A stretch of 64,000 bases of DNA. It comes from Nitzschia sp. DOCU1 (taxonomy: Eukaryota > Bacillariophyta > Bacillariophyceae > Bacillariales > Bacillariaceae). This document shows, one piece after another, positions 30,865-41,520 of this stretch (positions within the stretch are counted from its first letter, which is position 1; the number at the start of each line of letters is the position of its first letter). Below the pieces are notes generated by a model. That model ran no database searches, was not told the origin of the DNA, and saw only the letters and a program-made list of their open reading frames with translations. Where the stretch lies: the NCBI GenBank assembly GCA_951394045.1, contig OX595998.1, positions 1,488,001 to 1,552,000 on the forward strand. Reading direction: 5' to 3'. The position numbers and the translations under genes are program-made.

Positions 30865-32199
30865 CTATGGAGGGTTGGGACGGGTGAAAAACAAGTCGCC
30901 CCGCAATTTGGGCTTGCCCAGTAGTTCCGGCAGTCGATCAAGATCGTGTGGAATGACGGCATGAGTAGGATCCCATCCATCTGCCACTCGTTGTAGCACC
31001 CAATACCAATAGTCTCGAGACGATTCCAATTCAGACTTGTGTGTTGAATTCCAATTATGGGACGGCGTCGATTCCCAGGCCTTGCTGTATCCCACCATGT
31101 GATAAAAATCTTGATAAAATGGCAACTGCGATGCTTGTGGATTGGCATTTTGGGCCCACGTACTAGTCTTGTTCTTGGGGAGGCACGAATAGTCGGCTAG
31201 TAACTGACTCGACAGGGCACGACTGGGAACACGTTGTTGCGACGGGATTTCTTTCATTTCGCCTTGACCATCATCGTAGTGGAAAATGTTGGAACCAACG
31301 ATCATGCTGACACTCTGCGTTTGCAAAAAGAGGGACCAATATAATAGAAACCCTTGATCGGAATCTCCACAATAAAAGTCCCATCCAGCTCCAGATTGAC
31401 CGTTCCACAATTGGTATTCTACTTGAGGGCGTTGCTCCAATGGCGTTGACAAGAAAGTCTTCCATTGAGTCATGGTCTCATTCCAGTACCCAGTTTCTAA
31501 AGGACGACGACGAGGCGTCACTAGAAATACTCCGGCATTGACAGGATCTTCGTACATGGCATGCAAGACCGTGTCGCCCAGTTGTTGAGAGGTTGACAAT
31601 TCAAATAGATAATCCAAATTGCAGAGTGGCAAGACATCGCTATCCAAAAAGAGAATCTTGGAATACTCCACCATTTGGAGAATGTGAAACTTGGCCATAA
31701 CCAGATCATAAAAGGTTCGTACCTTCGAGGGACGTTCCAAATACTCTATTTGAATGGATAGCTTTTGCAAGAGTCGTTCTTCCTTGGCAGTCAGTCGAGT
31801 CGCAGTTGTAGTGGCTACCATTTGAACAAGCACCACTACATCGGCGCGACTATTCGTACGTCGATGATCGGTATTGTCATCATCGTCGCCGCTATATTTT
31901 AGCACGTAGGTGGCTGCCAAAATGTTATAGAGCATGCCTCGGTAGGACGGTTGGGAAACGGTGGGATCACAATCGGCCAACAAGAATACATAGGCCCATT
32001 TTGGGTTGTGCTGGACGGTAGTATCCATGGGAGTGCTGTTCACCAGCAGAGGCGAAACCGAGGCCCCACCGAGAAGAACGAGTTGCAAGGTACACACCAC
32101 CGCCATTAACAGAACCAGAGTCCAGGATAGCATTGATGATGATGATCGACGTTGTTGTTGCTGCCTCGTCAAAACATCCTTCTTCTTTGGTTGTCCCAT
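30865..32199 (-). CDS. Type II membrane glycosyltransferase, GT8-like
   Basis: An intronless 444-aa frame. A cytosolic basic N-terminus (KKKDVLTRQQQQRR) and one membrane anchor (~24-48) predict a Golgi type II enzyme with a lumenal catalytic domain. The GT8 features are WAYVFLLAD near residue 68, the helical FYDLVMAKFHILQM block, and KILFLDSDVLPLCNLDYLFE with the metal-binding DxD at 186-188. NAGVFLVTP and the later WDFYCGDSDQGFLLY follow the usual order of this fold (glycogenin and galactinol synthase relatives). The donor is a UDP-sugar in this family; the acceptor cannot be told. It is divergent from the GT61-phosphatase gene, with an 840-base shared upstream region. Confidence 0.8.
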   Translation of the reverse strand: MGQPKKKDVLTRQQQQRRSSSSMLSWTLVLLMAVVCTLQLVLLGGASVSPLLVNSTPMDTTVQHNPKWAYVFLLADCDPTVSQPSYRGMLYNILAATYVLKYSGDDDDNTDHRRTNSRADVVVLVQMVATTTATRLTAKEERLLQKLSIQIEYLERPSKVRTFYDLVMAKFHILQMVEYSKILFLDSDVLPLCNLDYLFELSTSQQLGDTVLHAMYEDPVNAGVFLVTPRRRPLETGYWNETMTQWKTFLSTPLEQRPQVEYQLWNGQSGAGWDFYCGDSDQGFLLYWSLFLQTQSVSMIVGSNIFHYDDGQGEMKEIPSQQRVPSRALSSQLLADYSCLPKNKTSTWAQNANPQASQLPFYQDFYHMVGYSKAWESTPSHNWNSTHKSELESSRDYWYWVLQRVADGWDPTHAVIPHDLDRLPELLGKPKLRGDLFFTRPNPP

Positions 32200-33036
32200 G
32201 GTAGCCAGACCGTGGGATTTGCGTTTGTTCCAATCACGACTGTTGTTCTTTGGTTTCTTTTATCGATTGTTTCCTTTCGATCCCAACATCACTCTCGAAC
32301 CCACTAGGGCGTTCATACTACTTTTTCTTTGGATGTTTGCACGTTGCGAGATGAAAGAGTATAGACATGTGGTCGGCTGTCCCGTAAGGTACCTTGTTGT
32401 GTGTGCATTCCGTTGAACAAGTTGGATACTACCATGGTCGGTTGGATTTTTTGGCGGGCTAAAACTCCCGTGTGAGGGGAAGGTACGTACCCATCGACAA
32501 AACGTATACTTATGTAGTCATGTTACGTATGACCTGCCGTCTCCGCGAGAGCGGCCTCGAACCCCGCGGGGTTGGAGGGAGCGCGCGCCAGTCGTGAACG
32601 GACCCTCCAGTGGCTGGAACAAAGCCTTCATGTCCGTAGAAATGAAAATGATTCAAGTGCTACAAAGGTCGACGCCGGGCGGCCCGTGTTGGCAGCAGTT
32701 TTCATGTGTTCAAGTCGGGGATCTGCATAGTGCAATGCTGAGGTTTTGGCGCGGGACCGCAGCGTAGCCAACTGTGGCTTACTATCCAAAAATGATCTCG
32801 TATCGTAGCATCAGCACCTCCATACAATAAAAACGAAAGTAGTCCCACTCGAGCAAACAATAGTGGTGCGAAAGGTGTCCCCACAAGATTGTGGACGGTT
32901 GCTGCTGGTTGACATAGTGTGTCGATTGCGCCGCTAGTTGCTGCTGACATTTATCCGCCGGTACAACATTGCTGGTTATCCTTCTCCTTGTTATACCTGA
33001 ATCTTCGCCCTCTTCGCTTCATTGTCATTGATCATC
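32200..33036. other. Divergent intergenic between two glycosyltransferase genes
   Basis: The region contains an E2F-like TTTTGGCGCGGG at 32744-32755 and a GC-rich hairpin CCTCGAACCCC-GC-GGGGTTGGAGG at 32555-32578 (10 of 11 pairs). No gene was recognised. Confidence 0.45.
32555..32578. repeat. GC-rich hairpin
   Basis: Two 11-base arms with one mismatch and a 2-base loop. It lies between divergent genes, so it is not an obvious terminator. The function is unknown. Confidence 0.4.
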
Positions 33037-36000
33037 ATGACGAAAGCCCCCCACTCCTTGACGCAATACCGCCTGTTTCTAAAGGCATTGTGTTCCATGG
33101 CCATGCTATTGGTCATGGTCACCTTGGTCGATTTGAAATGGATGATTTGGAGCAGGCCGTCCTCCATATCCATGCCGTCTTCCAAGGACAATCTACAACA
33201 ACACGTGCAGCACAAACCCCCTCGACCTCAAGCACCACTACAACCATCATTGAAACAACAATCGTTCTTTCCCGAAGGAACTTTGGATGTATCCGTGGAA
33301 GGCGACGAGGAAGGCATGAGGAACAAGTGTGTCGCGGTGCGATTAAAAGGTCACAATTCAACACTATCCTTGGAGGAAGCCCTGCCGATCATTCTCGAGC
33401 GACAACCACAAACTAGCAGTGCGCTTCAAGTCGGGTTGGTGTTTTTGGACAAACCCAATGGATTCTTGTCGAGTGGCAAAGTTGTCAATCGACAAGCCGT
33501 CTTTCACTTGTATCATTATTTGGAATTCTTGCTAGTGGGCTATCAACAACTCCAAGAGATTTTGACGGGAATGCTACCCGAAAATACTACACGAGTCTAC
33601 TTGTCTTCCCCCAAGAGTCCCGTACATGTACCTTGGATTTATGTACCTCTCATGCAAGCACCCATGGAAGTCTGTGGTGTCGCGGAAGGAATGAATTGTG
33701 CCATTGCTCAGTTATTGTTAAAGGTGCAACAATGGTATGGCATGGAAAGTAATCCCCAAGAGCTACGTGACTTTCATCCAGCTTATCATGGTCAACATGA
33801 AAAACGACAATGGAATGAACGACGCTACCCTCTCAATCAAGCTGAGCAATATCAGGAAATGCAAACGGCGGATGCCGTGTTGCTCGTGTCGTTGCGACGA
33901 CGGGATCGATGCAATCACGTGGGTCGCAATCAACATGGTTGGAATGCGTATTCGGCCGTCTTTCCCATGGATGCCTGGCATGATAGTTTAGTCTTGTCAC
34001 TCAAGGAAATTCCACTTCCCAAGGACTTGACGGCAGTTGCAACTACAACAACTCCATCATCGTCGTTTTCTTCGAACGAACCCTTCCAAGCCTTTTTGGA
34101 TGCCGCACCCCAGCAATTGTTGGTGTGTTATGTCGATCGACAAGCTACATCCCGACGCATGCCCGATTCGGAACATGAATGGTTGGTCAACTATTTGGCA
34201 CACCACTCGTCGATTCAATTTTGGCATTTGCACATGCAAAATTATACGGGCGTCCAACAATTGCGTGTTGCTTCGGAATGTCACGTCATGATTGGAGTTC
34301 ATGGCAATGGTCTTTCACATATATTGTGGATGAAACCACGGCGTTATGTTGTCGAATTATATTGGGATACCAAAACACGGCAAGGTGGGTATCAACTTTT
34401 GAGTGAAACCATGCACCACAAGTATTTGGCCTTGCGCATGGGACTCTTGGTGTTGGATGCGACCAATCGGGATCCTTCCAAGCAAGTACAAGAAGCAGAG
34501 GGAAAATCTCCATCCGAGAATGCACGAACTCTGATCCGGCAATTCTTGGATCGAGCCTTGTTCGAACTGGGAATTCCAGGGGCGCCTCCGTTAATGCCCA
34601 CCCATGACGGTAAACCTGTGGAATCTCCACCCATGGTTCAATACACCAGGCCCAGCATGCGACCCCCACGCCAAGCAGCAGGTACTAAAAGTACCCCTTC
34701 CAGCAAGAACGCAGCAGGTACTACCGGTAGTACCGCTCTTACTACCACGACTCCTCCTGCTGTTGCAATGAAAGCCAACACTCATCATCATGACGAGGAG
34801 GAGATGATCCATGTGGATGACTTTGGTGACACGCATCCCCGACATTGTCATGGATCGGTCAAACATATTCACCTTGCAGTGGGACGAGATCCACAACGAT
34901 CCATGACGGTCAGCTTTGCCTCGAAATGGAGCGATGGACAGCAGTATTATGATAGTACGTCCGCGCCACCGCCAGTAATTGCCGGAGTGCGATATGGGAC
35001 AAGGCCCGATCGTTTGGATTTGTTTGTGGGTGAACAAGAACTGCCCTTGTCGTACAATTCCACGTATCCGGAAGATTCCCGCAGACACTCCAGTTTGCCT
35101 CCAGACGCACTGTACTTTTCACCGTACCAACATCACATTACACTGACCAACTTGGAACCTGGAACCACGTATTACTATATACCAGTGGTAGGGCGTCGTC
35201 ACTTGGACAAGTCTACCGACGAGGATTTACAGCGATTGGCACAAAAGAGTTGGAAGGACCACCCCACCCAACATTTCAAAAACTACATTGTCAATGAATT
35301 TGGGAAGCGGGAATTTCATGTAGACAAAACCTCGACTCATCGTCGACTCGCTCCCAAGCCCTACAATGGATTAGAAGAATCGTGCCCGGAATCGAATCGG
35401 GTTCGATCCTTTTCGACAGCGTCGTCCAACGAGCAACTTTGGCAGCGACCTACTGCTACAACCACGACCCATGCCCAACCTTTGGTGCGCTTTGGGATTG
35501 TTGGAGATCTGGGTCAGTTCACACATTCTCAAGAAACGTTGGATCACATGGTGCACAACCAAGATACGATGGATGCCGTATTACTCGTGGGAGACATTGC
35601 CTACACCAACAATGATCATCGGCGCTGGGATACATTCTTTGATTTTTTGGACGATTACCCAATCTTCCATACGACACCCTTGCAAATCGCGACTGGAAAC
35701 CATGGTACGTACACAACAAAAGTGTGTCTTTCTTGCGCTAAACTTCAACAATAATAATGGATACTCACTGATCCCCGTTTGGACTCTCCCCTCTAGACGT
35801 GGAAAAAGCAGAGGGGCGAAAGGAAATTTTTCAATCCTACGAAACGAGATTCCGTATGCCTCGGGTCCATCCTGCCGAGTTGGGCACCTATGATAATAGC
35901 GATGGTCTTTTGGACATGAATGAGCCCCCGTATCCTCTACCGTATGAATGGGGCAATGCTTACTACAGTTTTTCTTACGGCCCAGCCAAGCACATTGTTG

Positions 36001-36632
36001 TGAGCGCCTATTCGTCCATGGAACCCAACTCTACGCAATACAAGTGGCTAGTCGAGGAACTTGCTAATGTCGATCGAGAAGAGACTCCATGGTTGCTCTT
36101 GACAATGCACGTGCCTGTCTACAATACTTTCAAAGGTCATCACAAGGATTTGCAGATTTTGGCAGCTCAGCAACACTTGGAACCACTCTTTGTGCAATAC
36201 AATGTGAATGTAATTTTTACCGGGCACATTCACGCTTACGCCCGGACCAACACGGTTGCCTTTGGGGAGCCAAACGCCAAGGGCCCCATGCACGTGACCG
36301 TCGGCGCTAGCGGTAGACAATGTTGTTTAACGCCCTTTTTGTCAGAGACGCCAGAACCATGGGTCGCCGCCCGCGATGGAACACATTATGGGTATGGGCA
36401 GTTTGCAATCTACAATTGGACGCATGCCGAGTGGCAATGGATTCCTACTTCTTCTTCGTCGACTGGTAAGTCACACCCAACGTTAGCCGCGATGCGAAAA
36501 TACCATTCTGCTTCTCCGATCCTCTCAACTGTTGTACCGCCTCGTTCAGATCCTGAAAACGAGAGTGATCTACCACCCCGAGATGTAGTGATCTTGAAGA
36601 ATCAATATTTCTCGTCAAATCCAAACAAATAA
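33037..36632 (+). CDS. GT61-like glycosyltransferase fused to a purple acid phosphatase
   Basis: Exons 33037-35704 and 35797-36632, with a 92-nt intron (GTACGT...CCTCTAG) in matching phase, give 1,167 aa. The ATG at 33037 is the first in frame. One membrane anchor (~12-35) suggests a type II Golgi protein. The N-terminal half resembles GT61: CHVMIGVHGNGLSHILWMKP at nt ~34280-34340 matches the family's GxHGAGLxH block. After a Thr/Pro linker comes a fibronectin-like domain (HIHLAVGRDPQRSMTVSF, ...LTNLEPGTTYYYIPV) and a metallophosphatase domain with all five motifs: GDLG, GDIAY, GNHD (interrupted by the intron), TMHVP and GHIHAYAR. Both halves lie in one uninterrupted exon-1 frame, so the fusion is not a splice guess. 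It could make a glycan and remove a phosphate in the same compartment; the substrate is unknown. Confidence 0.85.
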
Positions 36633-37041
36633 TAGCTATCATCAAGGTGATAGATCACGGTGTTGTTATGATGCGATTGCCGACCCCACACCGGTAACAT
36701 GGCGATACCGTGGGATATCGGCAGCAGTATGGTCATTCACAAAACATAGCATTCCGTGTCTGCAGTTCGATGCTCCTCGAGTATCGTACCAACCTTTAAA
36801 CCAAGAGCACATAGTCTATAACAGTTCCGTGGCTAAAATCATAGATATTCGTACTATAGTGGTTAACTACCTAGCTGGTAACAGTAGCAGCAAATTTCAC
36901 GGAATGCCGTCGTTGCTCGAAAAAACCAATCCAAAGTCATAACGTCCAGGTCGCCATTCCGGTACTCCAATACATAAGGAGCTGTGACCATGCGGCTTAT
37001 TTTGCGAAGTCCTTGGGGTCGACAAAGGCCATTTTTTTGCG
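36633..37041. other. Intergenic before the LOV gene
   Basis: About 410 bases with no feature I can support. Confidence 0.4.
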
Positions 37042-37662
37042 ATGGCAGTCATTCTGCCGGCTGATAGCCTCCACCCCCCGACTTGCCCTTCCAGCTATCG
37101 CTATTACACTGTCCTCGGGTCTACGCCTTTCCCTCTCCATGGGTGGTTAAAACCCCAGTGCATCTCACCTTATCAGCACAAAATGGACGGCCGAGAGGAG
37201 AACGGGCAGAACAATGGCGGCGATCATAACGTTCACGATGACCGCGGCGATCGGTGGGAAAATCTGATGCCACTGCCGGATCATCCGGCAGTGAGAGCTT
37301 TTCAGGCGTCAAGGGCAAGCTTCATTATCACCAATCCTCGTCTCCCTGGAAACCCAATTGTATACGCGTCGCCTGGATTTTTGTTTTTGACGGGGTACTC
37401 GATTGAGAGGGTGCTCGGACGTAATTGTCGTTTCTTGCAGGGACCTGGGACGGACCCGAGGGCTGTATCTAGATTACGAGAGGCCGTTGATAGTGGACAA
37501 GATACAGCCGAGACATTATTGAATTACCGAAGCGATGGAACAACATTTTGGAATCAAGTGTTAATCTCCGGCGTTTGGGAGGAAGTCGACGGGGAAAGCA
37601 CTTTGACCTATTTCATCGGGCTCCAGCATCCAGCATCGCGGTCGCCGAGGGAGGAAGAATGA
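37042..37662 (+). CDS. Stand-alone LOV-domain photoreceptor-type protein
   Basis: An intronless frame of 206 aa from the ATG at 37042; a second ATG at 37183 (MDGREENGQNN) would give 159 aa and may be the true start, since the first 47 residues look like untranslated sequence. Counted from 37042, the LOV core spans ~84-196: FIITNPRLPGNPIVYASPGF, the photoactive-cysteine motif GRNCRFLQG (the Cys that bonds flavin C4a in blue light), NYRSDGTTFWNQVLISGV, and YFIGLQ with the flavin-contacting Gln. All key residues are present. No bZIP (as in aureochromes), kinase, F-box or output domain is fused, so it is a short-LOV protein that must signal through dimerisation or a partner. Confidence 0.88.
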   Translation: MAVILPADSLHPPTCPSSYRYYTVLGSTPFPLHGWLKPQCISPYQHKMDGREENGQNNGGDHNVHDDRGDRWENLMPLPDHPAVRAFQASRASFIITNPRLPGNPIVYASPGFLFLTGYSIERVLGRNCRFLQGPGTDPRAVSRLREAVDSGQDTAETLLNYRSDGTTFWNQVLISGVWEEVDGESTLTYFIGLQHPASRSPREEE

Positions 37663-39551
37663 GATTTTCTAAAGACGATCCTTGACCTACGAATACGGCA
37701 CTTGAGGCGATTTCTGCTACCGTATTCTCTCTCCGCACCCGGCTTAAATGGGGGGGGAGGCTGCTACGCCTGCACGATTTCTTTTACGATGGCGTCCGTT
37801 GATGCACTCTTTGTTGCATGTCCCCTCATTTTTCGGCAATTTTGCATCCTCTCCTGGCGACTATTACACGTGGGTCGTTCTTCGTCGACATGGAAGGGGC
37901 TAGGTGGTCGTGGTATGTGTGTCCACCATCATTGCAGACCAGGAAAACCAGGACTAGAAGAATTCGCGCAACTGTCGCATTCTGCCGGTAATCAAAGAGT
38001 CTTCGGCTGTATCGGTGCCCAATTCTTTCTGCTTGACGCTCTTTCGACCTCGAATTCGGCACGGAGGGTCCGAGACGAAGTGGACGTGCCTTCTTGATAC
38101 CTGTCCCTCATCTGGCAGGTCTGCGTGGTACTATCACCAATCTAGCGCCTTCAAGCAGGCGCAACATTAGTTAAGAACCCGGCGCTCGCTTCCCAAGAGA
38201 ATTACAAGAAAACATTATACGGTATAGGCGCAGTGCTCCATGATCCACCCGCCGCCCTGGCGACTTGGTATTGGTTTCTAGAAGCTGCTGAGAAATGACT
38301 TGTCAAGCATCTTCTATCCTTACCGGGCTACTGCTGTTATATCTATCCTATTTGGAGGTTTACAGGAGGCTGGAGAGTACACGTAGTACACTGTAGACCA
38401 ATCTGGCATGCCTTCCATCGAGGTCCCAACATCGTACAGTAGCCTCTCTTTGGGTCCGACCCTAGGATCGAATGGATCAATCTTCGATCCGCAAAACCCT
38501 TTACAATCCTACATACCTACCTACCGTATATTGCATTCCAAAGTATCCCAAGGAGCAAATTCCATCAGCCATTTTTATATGCCCGGACCCTTCGCCGTCG
38601 TTCCAAAGGGCTGACGACTCGACTCCCTCTATTCATTTTTGTGTCCCATAGATCTTGAGTCCCGGCACGCCATTGTTTAACGAAGTCGCATCTTGACACC
38701 ATGGGTCCTGCCATGTCAGCACGTGGGATGCGTCATAGATCCACTGCAAGTTAATCAATGAATCCTGAAAGAGTTCGGGTCTGGTGACGACTAGGAAATC
38801 TATCACACCACAACTTCTGAACCGGTACTCCGCGGAAGTTGGAGGTTGTTGGGGTTGCAACAATGATGATGATGATGCTTTTGGTGTCACAGATAATGAG
38901 ACGTGAAAGTCGAAGGTGGGATAAATCCTAGTCTTAAGCTGCCACTCAGAGCCGAAGCGGGGAACTATACGATTTAGCAGGTTAAATCTAGGTACATGGC
39001 ATGCAAGGTTTCGCAGAGGAAATCAAGGAAAAAGGCTTCCGCTACTACCCAGTCGTGATGCATTTGGCAACTTCATGTATTCTAGCTACTAGAGCATATC
39101 CCTCATCAACTTGGTGGGGGTAGAAGCTACAGTGCTTGACATATGACCGTGCGCTAGCAAGCAGAGAAGCACCGCCTCCCAAGAAGGCAACTACTCTAAG
39201 CGTTTGCGGACTGAACTGGCTACTTGGCCAACGATCTAGAAGTGCATACGCCGTAACATAAACTAGCAAGGGAGCTTGTCGTAATGATTCAAAATTGCTC
39301 AAAAGGGCTTATGAGAAAACGTTCCACGCAAACGTAGAATCCTGTAGTGAGCTCGTTGTAATCTATCGTTTGCTCGTCAAGAGATTGTACATGGCAGATC
39401 GCCGCAGAAACGGGGCGACCTGCGTGTGCCATGGGCAGGGCGGAGTGTGTTGGGATTAGTAGAAGGGCTTGCGCAAGTCAACGCTGCAAGCTAGAAGGGA
39501 ATCAATGTTCCTCAGACAGTCGTTGCTGTGTGCGTTCGACAATTAGGTAGT
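37663..39551. other. 1.9-kb intergenic
   Basis: The region includes frames of 131 aa (37702-38097 +) and 85 aa (39045-39302 -) without any recognisable motif. I treat both as chance frames. No repeat or RNA gene was identified. Confidence 0.4.
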
Positions 39552-40229
39552 TCAGTCGACCTGTAGTCGGTCCAGAGCTCCAATGAGCTGCTCAGTAGGC
39601 TCCCTGGCCTTACGGGGGGTCAGGCGGAAAGTACGAGATTTCGTCCATTTAGAAAGTCCAAAGAGACCCAGAGAATCGTTGGAAGATGCAGCGCGCTGCT
39701 TGCATCTTCTATAGTCCCCATAAGGGTTGGATCTTCGGCGGCGGCAAGTAGAGCAGCAGCTGCATGACGCCCCGTAGGAGTGTTGGGGTACTGAGGTGCG
39801 AGCTTCTTCTTCAGGAGAAGCCATGTCCACAAACTGTCCCCATGGCGAGCCGGGAAGCTCAAACGAAGTAGGCGTCAATTCCAGGGGTGGAGTTGTCACT
39901 CGAGGTGACGATAAAGGCGAAACCGGAGCTGATATCGTTACAGCGGCAGTATCCATGTTATCCTCTGACTCAACTGACAGAGCAAGTTCTACTAGAGAAA
40001 GACTGGACTTTGGTCTGGCCAAGCTAGACTTCTTTCTGAGGGGTTTCACTTCTTCGGACCGCGATTCCAGAAACGTGTTCTGGAGCGGCGAAGCAGTTGC
40101 TCGATCTGGCACATCTGGGAAATTGTCCTCAAACGATACTTTTCGTGGCGCCGCGAGAAAGGAGGCAGAAACGACAGTAGGTACTCCTTGTTGTGTTCTT
40201 CGGTTGCAACGATGGGAAACTTTGGGCAT
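39552..40229 (-). CDS. Disordered Ser/Pro-rich protein with an RVxF-like motif
   Basis: A 225-aa intronless frame that starts with MPKVSHRCNRRTQQG. Most of it is low-complexity (Ser, Pro, Thr, Glu) with SP/TP sites that could be phosphorylated. Near residue 30, RKVSFEDN matches the PP1-docking pattern [RK]-V-x-F. A Cys/Tyr-rich patch (SYGASCSCCSTCRRRR) and a basic tail (KWTKSRTFRLTPRK) follow. I recognise no folded domain. A PP1-interacting regulatory protein is an inference from one short motif. The coding call rests on length, start codon and composition different from the flanks. Confidence 0.5.
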   Translation of the reverse strand: MPKVSHRCNRRTQQGVPTVVSASFLAAPRKVSFEDNFPDVPDRATASPLQNTFLESRSEEVKPLRKKSSLARPKSSLSLVELALSVESEDNMDTAAVTISAPVSPLSSPRVTTPPLELTPTSFELPGSPWGQFVDMASPEEEARTSVPQHSYGASCSCCSTCRRRRSNPYGDYRRCKQRAASSNDSLGLFGLSKWTKSRTFRLTPRKAREPTEQLIGALDRLQVD

Positions 40230-41520
40230 GGCTGGGGTCTACGTGCTAGGATGAATGGGGGTTGTTGCAATCACTTTTATGACAACAAGTCAATCGATTG
40301 CAATGAAAGAACGATTCTAAACACTTTCCGCAGACAATGATGTCCTTGATAGATTGTGTCTTGAGCGGAGATCAAAACAATCACACCTTGATAGGTGTCA
40401 CGTCTGATTTGTGTTGTGATCGAGTATCAACAAAATCCGATTCCGGGCTGATGAGCAAAGAGAGCCATTGAAGTGTAGTGATTGAATGCCAATAACGCAA
40501 GCACGACGAATCGCGGAGTGGATTTATCGCGCAGGGATCGCTTGTGTAACACAAAGAGTGTTGTAAAAAAAAAAGAACAACGCGTCGCGACACGAGCCAA
40601 GTCCAATCAGGCGCGAACTTTCTTTGCATTACAGTGCCTCGATTGAAGCAACATATGCCCGTTGATCAGAAAGGTTCCATCAGCGCTCTCGCGGTGTCAA
40701 CTTATCCGGTGACGCTGCGAACTGAGATGTCAGAGAAAGGTGTCAACCCCTGCTTCCGTTTGCAGCTGCCGCTCCCCCGAGAGCCAATTGTCCGTCAGAA
40801 TCACGCAGTCCAACATCCTTTAATTTGATTGGGGTTTACTTTAATTATAGCCTTTCGCTCGCGATTCCGTCCCCACCCAAAGAACTTTCCAATCAACGTG
40901 ATGAAGATTATAAGCCACCCCGTTCTCTTCTGTCATTACTGCTGCATAACATGCGGTCAGTCCAAAGTTCGGAATGAAAGAACTCATTGAAATGTCACTC
41001 TTGACGCCATGTTTGAAGGTAGGAATGAACCCGAAGGCGATTTTGGACATATTACTTTGTCCCAAGAGAATCGCATCGAAGGCCCAAAGACATAAAAGAG
41101 CCGAACTCTTCTCTCCTTTGGAAGAAGCGAGAAGAAATCACAATAGTTCGACTCATATGACTATCAAGAGATATCACATAGAAATCGAAAGAATGAATCG
41201 AATCAATCGAAGGACTACGTCGCATCTTTTGAAAAAGCCTCTCTATGTGACGACGACCTTCCCTTGTCAAATAATATGTATCTCGGTTCGAACCGCAAGT
41301 GGTCTTAGGAAAAGAGGACTTGTTAGTAGGGAAGATTCCTGTTGAGTTTGCCCGTGGGGGAATCGATTTGTTACCATTGTTTGCGATTTATTCCACTGAA
41401 GCATGAGGATCGGCTCTGTCTGATGATTCCTAATTTCGTGCCAAGTTGTTGCGGAACTCTCTTCACACCATCTAGCAGTCAACGCAGTCATTGAGTCGAC
41501 TCGTCCTTTCTACTGTTAAC
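40230..41520. other. Divergent intergenic
   Basis: About 1.3 kb between a leftward and a rightward gene. An A-tract lies at ~40565-40573. No other feature is supported. Confidence 0.4.

Noticed and set aside
37702..38097. 131-codon plus-strand frame after the LOV gene
   Set aside because: Cys/Gly/Arg-rich text without a domain; no start context or splice signal favours it.
39045..39302. 85-codon minus-strand frame with weak amphipathic helices
   Set aside because: Too short and without any recognisable pattern.
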